DNA of 40,602 bases from Candidatus Gallimonas merdigallinarum. GTDB taxonomy: Bacteria; Bacillota; Clostridia; Christensenellales; Borkfalkiaceae. The notes beneath the pieces are model-generated. The model ran no database searches, was not told the DNA's origin, and saw nothing but the letters and a program-made list of their open reading frames with translations. The stretch is taken from positions 1 through 40,602 of the forward strand of contig CAJFFP010000026.1 in NCBI GenBank assembly GCA_904373325.1. Reading direction: 5' to 3'. A program made the translations under genes and the position numbers. This document shows positions 15,173-22,126 of this stretch, in pieces. The stretch's first letter is position 1. Each line of letters begins with the position of its first letter.

Positions 15173-15218
15173 GCGCCGCATTTGCCGCAAAAGCGGATTT
15201 TCTGCCCTGCGCGGCGCG
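15173..15218. repeat. Direct repeat left of the XRE gene
   Basis: The block starting CGCGCCGCATTTGCCGC recurs at 15525, right of the XRE gene. Here it folds with an outer stem CGCGCCGC/GCGGCGCG and an inner CCGC-AAAA-GCGG hairpin. In both copies TTTACAAC lies nearby, on the left side here and on the right side of the second copy. Confidence 0.7.
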
Positions 15219-15231
15219 GATTTTGAGATAT

Positions 15232-15277
15232 AGTTTGAAACTGTATTTTCTCTATTTTACAGTTTTAAACTGTAAAA
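15232..15277 (+). promoter_or_regulatory. Operator-covered promoter of the XRE regulator
   Basis: A perfect 11-bp-arm inverted repeat, TTTTACAGTTT/AAACTGTAAAA, lies at 15255-15277. A second related site (AGTTTGAAACTGTA) lies at 15232-15245. A TTGAAA -35 box at 15235 and a TACAGT -10 box at 15258 (17-nt spacer) fall within the two sites. Autorepression by the XRE protein is the natural inference. Confidence 0.65.
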
Positions 15278-15300
15278 TGTCAAGTGTCGGAGGAGAAAAT

Positions 15301-15504
15301 ATGCAGGAATTATACCGCCTGAGTGAAAATTTAAAACGGCTGCGCCTGCAATACGGCTTTACGCAATCCTACGTCGCACAGCAGATCGGCGTAAAGTACG
15401 CTTCCTACCATGCCTATGAAGCGGGCATCACCCTTCCCACGCTGGAACATTTTATCCTGCTGGCGAAACTGTACGACGTCCCGCTGGACGACCTCGTGGA
15501 ATAA
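15301..15504 (+). CDS. Small XRE-family helix-turn-helix regulator
   Basis: A 67-residue DNA-binding protein that is one HTH_3 domain: LRLQYGFTQSYVAQQIGV forms helices 1-2, and KYASYHAYEAGITLPTLEHF forms the recognition helix and its follow-on. The C-terminus is LYDVPLDDLVE. There is no sensor domain. ATG 15301 has GGAGGAG upstream. The frame extends upstream to 15223 through the operators, which are not coding. An inverted repeat overlaps its own promoter. The gene is flanked by a direct repeat (15173 and 15525), and no partner gene is adjacent, so it may be an orphan or the remnant of a small mobile cassette. Confidence 0.9.
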   Translation: MQELYRLSENLKRLRLQYGFTQSYVAQQIGVKYASYHAYEAGITLPTLEHFILLAKLYDVPLDDLVE

Positions 15505-15524
15505 TCCGCCGCGCGGAAAAATAA

Positions 15525-15569
15525 CGCGCCGCATTTGCCGCAAAAGCGGTTTTCCTGTCCTGCACGGCG
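15525..15569. repeat. Direct repeat right of the XRE gene
   Basis: Second copy of the block at 15173-15218. The first 25 nt are identical and the rest diverges slightly (TTTTCCTGTCCTGCACGGCG). Confidence 0.7.
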
Positions 15570-15614
15570 TATGCCTTTACAACTCTCCCGCCTCTCTTCG
15601 TTCGGCACCCTCTT

Positions 15615-15745
15615 GGCGGCACCAAGGTAGTGTGCCGCCTGCGGGCACGGAATTGCCGCTGATAAAGGCAATTCCTTAGTTCACCATGCGCGCACAGCGC
15701 ACCGCGCTGCTGCGCATTACGCATGTCTCACCCTTGCACAGGGAG
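15615..15745 (+). repeat. Dispersed modular hairpin repeat, copy B
   Basis: H1 at 15615-15639 has arms GGCGGCAC/GTGCCGCC and loop CAAGGTAGT. H2 at 15649-15675 has arms GGAATTGCC/GGCAATTCC, followed by TTAGTTC and GCGC-rich palindromes. Loops match copy A while two H1 pairs and one H2 pair are changed on both sides. The downstream H5 module is absent. A CAGGGAGGGCAA stretch just beyond the element also occurs in copy C. Confidence 0.75.
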
Positions 15746-15820
15746 GGCAAAAATCCGCCGCCGCATCGCCTCTCTCGGTGAAGAAAATCACGCCGCCACA
15801 ATATGACGCGAGAAAAGAAC

Positions 15821-15856
15821 GCCGCCGCCCCGATGGGGCGGCGGCATCCTTTTGTT
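15821..15856 (+). terminator. Strong intrinsic terminator
   Basis: An 11-bp GC stem, GCCGCCGCCCC/GGGGCGGCGGC, with loop GAT, then ATCCTTTTGTTTT on the plus strand. It would end transcripts from the XRE gene and repeat B before the convergent mini-genes. Confidence 0.75.
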
Positions 15857-15879
15857 TTCAGAATGTTCCGCGCTGACGG

Positions 15880-16011
15880 TTACAGATCGTCCGCGTCCTG
15901 AACGGGCGTTTCATACGGGTTCTCCGTATTCACCCCCGTGTAGCTGCCGAGCGCATCCTCTTCGGACGCCATGTCGGAGCCCTGTTTCAGGTTCTTGCGC
16001 TTATCTGTCAC
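15880..16011 (-). CDS. Small conserved-looking protein ending in VQDADDL
   Basis: A 43-residue acidic protein with LGSYTGVNTENPYETP and a C-terminus VQDADDL; similar LGSYTG...PVQDADDL tails recur in small clostridial proteins of unknown function. GTG 16011 is the likely start. An internal ATG at residue 14 is the alternative but lacks a clear Shine-Dalgarno. The GTG lies inside the end of the upstream mini-gene, overlapping it by 11 nt in another frame, which suggests translational coupling. No function is proposed. Confidence 0.65.
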   Translation of the reverse strand: MTDKRKNLKQGSDMASEEDALGSYTGVNTENPYETPVQDADDL

Positions 16012-16117
16012 AGTCGCCGGGATTCTGCCTGCCGCAGTTCTTCGCGTTGTTCTGACCGTTCTGCGCATTCTTGACGTTCTGCTTTCCGGCATTCGCCTTG
16101 TTGTTGTTCTTCTTCAT
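16001..16117 (-). CDS. Asn/Gln/Lys-rich mini-protein
   Basis: A 38-residue protein (MKKNNNKANAGKQN start, CGRQNPGDCDR end) dominated by Asn, Lys and Gln, with two cysteines near the C-terminus. A strong AAGGAGAT precedes ATG 16117 by 7 nt, so the frame is very likely translated. Asn-rich tiny proteins of this type occur in spore-forming Clostridia and may belong to the spore core or coat; that is a resemblance, not a family match. It overlaps the next mini-gene by 11 nt and lies downstream of rubrerythrin. Confidence 0.7.
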   Translation of the reverse strand: MKKNNNKANAGKQNVKNAQNGQNNAKNCGRQNPGDCDR

Positions 16118-16168
16118 ACGATAATCTCCTTTGATCTCCCGAAATCCGCCGCAGAAAAGCCGCGTTTT

Positions 16169-16765
16169 TCAGAGATGATCTTTCGTGAAGGGAAGATGCA
16201 CTTCTACTTCGCCCTGAGACGCTCCGCACAGCGGACATACGTTCCACGCTTCCTTGCTCGTGTGCATATAGCCGCACTCGCTGCAAATCCACAGCATCGG
16301 ACGCTCCGCCGCGTAGAGAGAGCCGTCCTTGAACGCCTCGGCAAGATAGTTGAAGATGATCCGATGATGACTTTCCACCTTCGCAATCTGCTCGAATTTG
16401 AGCGCGATCTGCCCAAACCCCTCTTCGCGGGCGATCTTCGCAAACGACGGATAGACGTTTTCCGCCTCCGCCTCTTCGTCCGCCATTGCAAAGCGCAGAT
16501 TCTCTTCGAGCGTACCCGCATGGAAGGGATAGTGCGCATCGATATGCACGTCGTCCCTGCTCCCGCCGTTTTTGAGCATCTGTTCAAAGAATACCCTCGC
16601 ATGGTTCGTCTCGTTCTTTGCAATCGAGCGGACGACGTTTGCAAGCGCTTCATAGCCCTGCTTCATCGCCGCTTTCGCCGTAAGTTGGTACCGCATTCCC
16701 GCCTGACACTCTCCCGCGAATCCTCTCGCGAGATTGTGATAGGTCTGCGTCTTGATAAAGTCCAT
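16169..16765 (-). CDS. rbr: Rubrerythrin
   Basis: A 198-residue non-haem di-iron peroxidase that reduces hydrogen peroxide, protecting anaerobes from oxidative stress. The N-terminal four-helix bundle has the metal ligands in GECQAGMRYQ, NETNHARVFF, ADEEAEAENVY and KVESHHR. The C-terminal rubredoxin-like domain binds iron through CSECGY and CPLCGA. ATG 16765 has AGGGAGG upstream. The domain order is that of classical rubrerythrin. Nearby mini-genes downstream may be cotranscribed. Confidence 0.95.
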   Translation of the reverse strand: MDFIKTQTYHNLARGFAGECQAGMRYQLTAKAAMKQGYEALANVVRSIAKNETNHARVFFEQMLKNGGSRDDVHIDAHYPFHAGTLEENLRFAMADEEAEAENVYPSFAKIAREEGFGQIALKFEQIAKVESHHRIIFNYLAEAFKDGSLYAAERPMLWICSECGYMHTSKEAWNVCPLCGASQGEVEVHLPFTKDHL

Positions 16766-16825
16766 GCCAACCTCCCTTACACGCTCTATTTTGGACAGCC
16801 GTGCGGCGTTTTATACAGAAAAAAG

Positions 16826-16846
16826 AAAAACCCGCATTATCGCGGG
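16826..16846 (-). terminator. Terminator overlapping the ClC stop codon
   Basis: On the minus strand CCCGC-GATAAT-GCGGG is followed by TTTTTC. The stem includes the last codons and the TAA of the ClC gene. Confidence 0.8.
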
Positions 16847-18456
16847 TCAGTTTCATCGGAAATCTCCTCGCCGAGCGTTTCGGCGAGCGTCTCGCGCACT
16901 TCGTCCCCCTCCTGCTCCTCGCCCTCCACGGTGAGCACGTCGCCCGCAAGCAGAACCGTGTTCCCGTCGGGCGTAAAATGCGCGCCGCCGCGCTCAACGC
17001 GGAGAATGCGGACGTCGGGCGGAAAGAGAATATCGCGCACGGCGCGCCCCGCGGCAATGCCTTCCGCCGTCACGCGGCAGCGCACCGCAAAGGACTGCGC
17101 CATTTCCCCCTTGCGGTTCTCCGCAAGCATATCGTCGAGCAGTCTGTCGTAAATGGGTTTGGTGCGGAACAGCTCCCCGACGAGATACCCCACCGCCACG
17201 CCGATGACCGCGGGCAGCAGAAAGAGGTAATTCCATGTGAGTTCGACCGTCATGACGACGCCCGTGATGGGCGCTTTGACGACGGTGGTGAAGAACGCCG
17301 CCATGCAGATGACGACGAGCGCGTCCGAATACGCCGCGTCCATGCCCATCGCGCCGCAGAGGTAGCTCATGAGCGCGCCGATGCCCGCGCCGACGGCGAG
17401 CATGGGGATAAACGCGCCGCAGGGTACGCCCGCGCCCATATTGACGACGGTAAGAAGCAGTTTTACGATCACGACGATGAGCACCGTTGCCCAGAGCGGC
17501 GAGGAAAAGATGCGTTCCACGCCCTCCGAACCGCTGCCGAGCGCGGAGATGAAGTCATGCCCGCCGCCCATCGCGTAGGCGGTCAGAAGCCCCGCCGCGC
17601 CCGCGAGCAGGAAGGGAATGGTCATCTTGCCGACGCCCTTCCAGAGCGTGAGCCGCGCGAACAGACGCTTGGCGAAAAATACGAGGAAGTAAAATCCGAC
17701 GCCCGCGAGCGCGCACACGAGCGCGGCAAGGAGCACATACGCGTAGAAAACGGGCTGCGTGCCGTCTGCCGCCGCAAAGGAAAAGGTGGTGAAATACGCG
17801 CCGACATCCATGCCGAACGCCGCATAGAGCAGGTTGCGCACCAGAACCGCAAACACGACGGAGGAAAACGCGCACACAAACACTTCGGGCGTGAACCGCT
17901 TCTGCCCCTCTTCAAAGGCGAACATCATGCCCGTGAACGGCGCGTTGAACGCGACCGCAAGCCCCGCGCAGGCGCCGCCCGTGATCTGATAGCGGCGGAT
18001 GAGCGCGTTCCGCCTGAGCATATCGCTCGCGCCGCAGCCGCACGCGCCGCCGATCATGAGGCTCGGACCCTCCGCGCCCGCCGAAAGTCCCATAAAAATG
18101 GTGAACAGGCTCGCGGCGAACATTCCCGTGAGCGCCCTGTACCATTTGAACCGCATCAGCCCGCGCAGCGCGCCCTCCGTCTGCGGAATGCCGCTCCCGC
18201 GGATCACGGGCAGAAAGCGGAGCGTGCCGCCGATGACGACCGCGCCGAGAAAGAGCGCAAGGAACAGCAGCGGGATAAACGCGGGCTGCGCGCGGAAAAA
18301 TGCGTAATATCCGCGCGAAAAGTCCTCCGCCATGGCGGCGAGGACGGTATATAACGTGACGACGACGCCCGCAAACGTGCCGGTCAGCGCCCCCACGAGT
18401 ACGATCTGGAATCCGTTCCCCAGATGTTTTCTGACGTGTTTTACCCTCTCTCTCAC
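16837..18456 (-). CDS. ClC-family chloride/proton antiporter with C-terminal TrkA-C-like domain
   Basis: A 539-residue membrane transporter. ClC selectivity-filter motifs are present: RGSGIPQTEG, GAEGPS with the gating glutamate, and GAGVPCGAFIP. The glutamate suggests an H+/Cl- antiporter rather than a passive channel. The last about 85 residues (VRDILFPPDVRILRVERGG... AGDVLTVEGEE) form a RCK/TrkA-C-type regulatory domain, common on Firmicutes ClC proteins. GTG 18456 (VRERVKHVRKHLG) is chosen: the longer frame runs back through the promoter, whose -10 box ends 6 nt before this GTG, so the mRNA may be leaderless. A terminator overlaps the stop. Confidence 0.92.
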   Translation of the reverse strand: MRERVKHVRKHLGNGFQIVLVGALTGTFAGVVVTLYTVLAAMAEDFSRGYYAFFRAQPAFIPLLFLALFLGAVVIGGTLRFLPVIRGSGIPQTEGALRGLMRFKWYRALTGMFAASLFTIFMGLSAGAEGPSLMIGGACGCGASDMLRRNALIRRYQITGGACAGLAVAFNAPFTGMMFAFEEGQKRFTPEVFVCAFSSVVFAVLVRNLLYAAFGMDVGAYFTTFSFAAADGTQPVFYAYVLLAALVCALAGVGFYFLVFFAKRLFARLTLWKGVGKMTIPFLLAGAAGLLTAYAMGGGHDFISALGSGSEGVERIFSSPLWATVLIVVIVKLLLTVVNMGAGVPCGAFIPMLAVGAGIGALMSYLCGAMGMDAAYSDALVVICMAAFFTTVVKAPITGVVMTVELTWNYLFLLPAVIGVAVGYLVGELFRTKPIYDRLLDDMLAENRKGEMAQSFAVRCRVTAEGIAAGRAVRDILFPPDVRILRVERGGAHFTPDGNTVLLAGDVLTVEGEEQEGDEVRETLAETLGEEISDETDPR

Positions 18457-18462
18457 GCCGCC

Positions 18463-18491
18463 ATTGTACCACACCCTTCCGTAAATGTAAA
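18463..18491 (-). promoter_or_regulatory. Promoter placing transcription start at the ClC GTG codon
   Basis: TTTACA, 17 nt, TACAAT preceded by TGG (extended -10) on the minus strand. Only 6 nt separate the -10 box from the GTG start. The geometry matches the phosphoesterase promoter at 10894. Confidence 0.7.
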
Positions 18492-18516
18492 GAAGAACGC
18501 GCCCCCGAACGGCGAT

Positions 18517-18555
18517 AAAAAGCGCGGCGTACGGCATTTCTGCCGTACGCCGCGC
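18517..18555 (-). terminator. Terminator of the ABC exporter operon
   Basis: A 15-bp stem, GCGCGGCGTACGGCA/TGCCGTACGCCGCGC, with a 4-nt loop and a T run on the minus strand, right after the second ABC gene. Confidence 0.9.
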
Positions 18556-18570
18556 AATCGTTCCCGCGAT

Positions 18571-20301
18571 TTAAAACTGTGCGCGGTAGAGTTCGGCGTA
18601 GAAGCCGTTTTTTGCGAGCAGTTCCTCGTGCGTGCCCTGTTCGACGATGCGCCCCGCGTTCATGACGAGAATGAGATCGGCGTTTTTGATCGTGGAAAGA
18701 CGGTGCGCGACGATGAAGCACGTGCGCCCCTCCATCAGCCGCGCGAAGGCGTCCTGCACCAACCGCTCGGTGCGGGTATCGATGTTACTCGTCGCCTCGT
18801 CGAGAATGAGCATGGGCGGGCGGCAAAGCATGACCCGCGCAATGCACAGGAGCTGCCGCTGACCCTCGCTCAGGCTTCCCGCCGCGCCGATCACGGTATC
18901 GTACCCCTGCGGCAGACGGCGGATAAAGCCGTCCGCGTGCGCTTCGCGCGCCGCGTCGAGCATCTCCTCTTCCGTGCAGTCGGGGTTGCCCATGCACAGG
19001 TTTTCGCGCACGGTGGCGCGTTTGAGCCACGTCTCCTGCAAGACCATGCCGTAATTCTTGCGCAGCGACCTGCGCGTGACGGCGCGGACGTCCTGCCCGT
19101 CCACCGAGACGGAACCGCCGTCCACGTCGTAAAAGCGCATTAAAAGGTTGATGAGCGTCGTCTTGCCGCAGCCCGTGGGACCGACGATGGCTATGCGCCG
19201 TCCCGCGGGCACGGAGACGTTCAGCCCCTTGATGAGTTCGGTATCCTCCCGATAGGAGAACGCCACGTCCCGCAGCGTGACTTCGCCAGCCGCGTGTCCG
19301 AGGTCGGGAAGAGACTGATCGCCCGGCTCTTCCTCCTCGCCGATCAGCGTGAAGATGCGCCCCGCGCAAGCGATGGCGTTCTGGAATTCGGCGAGCACTT
19401 CGGTGATCTCGTTAAAGGGCTTCGTGTACTGATTGACGTAGGAAAGGCAGCTCGTGAGAAGTCCCACGCTGAACGCCCCGCCCGTGGAGATGACGAGGAG
19501 CGCGCCCGTGAGCGCGACGCCCGCGTAGATGAGCGAGTTGATAAAGCGGGTCGTGGGGTTGGTCGTGGAGGAGAAGAACACGGCGCGCAGCGAACAGCGG
19601 CGGAACTGCTCGTTCTGTTCGCGGAAGAAGGCGGCGTTTTCGTCCTCGTGCGAGTACGCCTTGACGACTTTGAGGTTTCCGATGGCTTCGTCGATGAACG
19701 CCGTCTGCTCGGCGCGCACCTCCGCCTGTTTTTTGAAGGTCTTGTAGGTGCGCGAGGAGATGAACCGCGCCGCAAAGAGGGAGACGGGCGTTGCAAACAG
19801 CACGATGAGCGCGATCTCCCAGCGGAGCACGAATAAGATGACAAGAACGCCCAGAATGGTCACGACGCCCGTAAAAAGCTGCGTGAATCCCAGCAGAAGC
19901 CCGTCGGCGAACTGTTCCGCGTCGGCGAGGACGATCCCGCCCGTTTCGCCGTAGGCGTGCGAATCGAGATATCTGAAAGGCAGGCGTTGGAGCTTTGCGA
20001 ACGCGTCCTGACGGAGGCGGGAAAGGGTGCGGTAGACGATGCGGTTATTGACGAGGCTCATCAGGTACTGCGCCGCGGCAGCCGCCGCAATGCACGCGCC
20101 GATGACGATGAACAGCCTGTAAATATGCGCGTAGTCGATATTGCCCGCGCCGACGATGCAGTCGATCGCCCGCCCCACGAAGTAGGGCACGGCGAGCTGC
20201 GCGAGCGCGCTGACGAGCGCCGCGAGCAGGGAGATCGCCACAAGGGGCATCTGCGGACGGAGATAGCGGAGAATCCCGCGGAAAGCGGAGGCGCGCGTCA
20301 T
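18571..20301 (-). CDS. ABC exporter half-transporter, subunit 2 of a heterodimer
   Basis: A 576-residue type I ABC exporter: a six-helix transmembrane domain (about 1-320), then a nucleotide-binding domain with Walker A GPTGCGKTT, Q-loop LQETW, signature LSEGQRQLL and Walker B LILDEATSNID, with the switch histidine in IVAHRLST. Catalytic Glu is present while the signature is non-canonical (LSEGQ), complementing the partner gene. Start 20301 follows AAAGGAGG and overlaps the partner's stop as ATGA, so translation is coupled. Pairs like this (TM287/288, BmrCD type) export drugs or lipids; the substrate is unknown. Confidence 0.94.
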   Translation of the reverse strand: MTRASAFRGILRYLRPQMPLVAISLLAALVSALAQLAVPYFVGRAIDCIVGAGNIDYAHIYRLFIVIGACIAAAAAAQYLMSLVNNRIVYRTLSRLRQDAFAKLQRLPFRYLDSHAYGETGGIVLADAEQFADGLLLGFTQLFTGVVTILGVLVILFVLRWEIALIVLFATPVSLFAARFISSRTYKTFKKQAEVRAEQTAFIDEAIGNLKVVKAYSHEDENAAFFREQNEQFRRCSLRAVFFSSTTNPTTRFINSLIYAGVALTGALLVISTGGAFSVGLLTSCLSYVNQYTKPFNEITEVLAEFQNAIACAGRIFTLIGEEEEPGDQSLPDLGHAAGEVTLRDVAFSYREDTELIKGLNVSVPAGRRIAIVGPTGCGKTTLINLLMRFYDVDGGSVSVDGQDVRAVTRRSLRKNYGMVLQETWLKRATVRENLCMGNPDCTEEEMLDAAREAHADGFIRRLPQGYDTVIGAAGSLSEGQRQLLCIARVMLCRPPMLILDEATSNIDTRTERLVQDAFARLMEGRTCFIVAHRLSTIKNADLILVMNAGRIVEQGTHEELLAKNGFYAELYRAQF

Positions 20302-22010
20302 GATACCGCCTCCTTTTCCTGCGATGCGAAGATCTCGCGGTACACCCTGCAAGAGAGGAGCAGTTCGTCGTGCGTGCCGATCCCCGCCACGCCGCCGTCG
20401 TCGAGCACCACGATCTTATCGGCGTGCCGCACGGACGCGATGCGCTGGGAGACGACCACCACCGTGCAGTCCAGCTCTTTGAGCGCGGCGCGCAGGCGCG
20501 CGTCCGTCGCATAGTCGAGCGCGGAAGAGCTGTCGTCGAGAATGAGCAGTTCGGGGTCTCTCACGAGCGCGCGGGCGATGGTGAGCCGCTGCCGCTGTCC
20601 GCCCGAGAGGTTCTTCCCCTCCTGCGCGATTTCGCCGTCCAGCCCGCCCTTGGCGGCGACCACGTCCGCCGCCTGCGCGATGCGCACCGCACGTTCCAGC
20701 TCCTCTTCCGTGGCGTCCGCCTTGCCCCAGAGCAGGTTGGAACGGATCGTCCCGCGGAAGAGCGCCGCCTTCTGCGGCACGACGCCGATGCGGGCGCGCA
20801 GCTCCCCGGCAGGGATCGTGTTCACGTCGTCGCCGCCGAGGCGCACCACGCCGCGGCTTGCGGGATAGAAGCGGGGCAGGAGGTTGACGAGCGTCGTCTT
20901 GCCCGAACCCGTGCCGCCCAGAACGCCCACCACTTCGCCGCGGGCGGCGGAGAACGTGACGTTATGCAGCGCGGGCGCGCCCCCCTTCGCGTAGGCAAAG
21001 GAGACGTTCTCGAAGGAGAACGCCGCGTCCCCCTTCTTTTCGGCGGGCGGCGCGAGCACGGACGGCTCGCCCTCGGCGTTCAGCACCTGTTCGATGCGCT
21101 TTTCGCAGGAGATCGCCTTGGAGACGGTAAAAATGAGATTGGCGAGCTTGACAAGCTCGACGAGAATGAGCGAGAGATAGCTGTACAGCGCGACGACGTC
21201 GCCCTGCAAGATCGCGCCGCCGTCCACGCGGAGAGAGCCGACCCAGACGAGCGCGATCGCGGCGACGGAGACGAGCGCAAAGGTGAGCGGATTGGTGATC
21301 GCGGCAATGCGCCCCACCTTCTCCTGTTCGCGGCTGAGCTTTTTGTTGCGCCCGCCAAATTCCTCCACTTCGTCCGCCTCTTTGCAGAACGCCCGCACCA
21401 CGCGCGCGCCCGCAAGATTTTCCCGCGTCTGCAAATACACGCCGTCCGCGTGACCCTGCACGCGCTTATAGAGCGGAATACACGCCGCCATGACGGCGAC
21501 GATCGCCGCGGTCAGAAGAGGCAGAACGGCGACGAACACGAGCGCGACCATGGGGTCGACGATGAACGCCATGATCGTCGCGCCGAACACGACGATGGGC
21601 GAGCGCAGGAGCAGGCGGAGCGTCATGTTCACGCCCGCCTGTACCTGATTGACGTCGCTCGTCATGCGGGTGATCATCGTCGCCGTGCCCGTCTCGTCGA
21701 TCTGCGTATAGGAAAAGGATTGCAGCTTATCGAAGAGGCGGCTTCTGAGCTGGGCGCTCGCCCCCACCGCCGCCTTTGCCGCAAAAAACTGCGCCGTGAG
21801 CGCAAAGGCAAGCCCCGCCACGCCGAACGCGACGAGGATAAGGCAGCGCGTGACGATATACGTCGCGTCGCCCGACGCGATGCCCACGTCCACAATGTCC
21901 GCCACGACGAGCGGAACGAGAAGTTCCATACACGCTTCGAGCAGTTTGAAAAGGGGCGAGAGGATCGCCTCCGCCCGATACGGCCGGATACAGGAAAACA
22001 GATGTTTCAC
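20298..22010 (-). CDS. ABC exporter half-transporter, subunit 1 of a heterodimer
   Basis: A 570-residue type I ABC exporter with a transmembrane domain (about 1-310) and a nucleotide-binding domain carrying Walker A GGTGSGKTT, canonical signature LSGGQRQRL and Walker B LLILDDSSSALD. The catalytic Glu after Walker B is replaced by Asp, the hallmark of the degenerate site in heterodimeric exporters. GTG 22010 (VKHLFSCIRPYR) has GGAGAAA upstream and is preferred to ATG 22058, which lies within the promoter region. First gene of a two-gene operon with subunit 2. Confidence 0.94.
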   Translation of the reverse strand: MKHLFSCIRPYRAEAILSPLFKLLEACMELLVPLVVADIVDVGIASGDATYIVTRCLILVAFGVAGLAFALTAQFFAAKAAVGASAQLRSRLFDKLQSFSYTQIDETGTATMITRMTSDVNQVQAGVNMTLRLLLRSPIVVFGATIMAFIVDPMVALVFVAVLPLLTAAIVAVMAACIPLYKRVQGHADGVYLQTRENLAGARVVRAFCKEADEVEEFGGRNKKLSREQEKVGRIAAITNPLTFALVSVAAIALVWVGSLRVDGGAILQGDVVALYSYLSLILVELVKLANLIFTVSKAISCEKRIEQVLNAEGEPSVLAPPAEKKGDAAFSFENVSFAYAKGGAPALHNVTFSAARGEVVGVLGGTGSGKTTLVNLLPRFYPASRGVVRLGGDDVNTIPAGELRARIGVVPQKAALFRGTIRSNLLWGKADATEEELERAVRIAQAADVVAAKGGLDGEIAQEGKNLSGGQRQRLTIARALVRDPELLILDDSSSALDYATDARLRAALKELDCTVVVVSQRIASVRHADKIVVLDDGGVAGIGTHDELLLSCRVYREIFASQEKEAVS

Positions 22011-22077
22011 GCGTTTTCTCCACAATTCGATTGGTTCTTCCGCAATATAGCCTATCATGTTTCCCGCAGAAAGTCAA

Positions 22078-22101
22078 GCGCGCGGGCAACTGCCCGCGCG
22101 C
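22078..22101. terminator. GC-rich hairpin between the PlsC-like gene and the ABC operon
   Basis: An 11-bp stem, GCGCGCGGGCA/TGCCCGCGCGC, with a 2-nt loop and no T tract. It may stall transcription from the acyltransferase gene. Confidence 0.35.
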
Positions 22102-22126
22102 CGCGTTTTCTGTTTTTCGGAACAGG

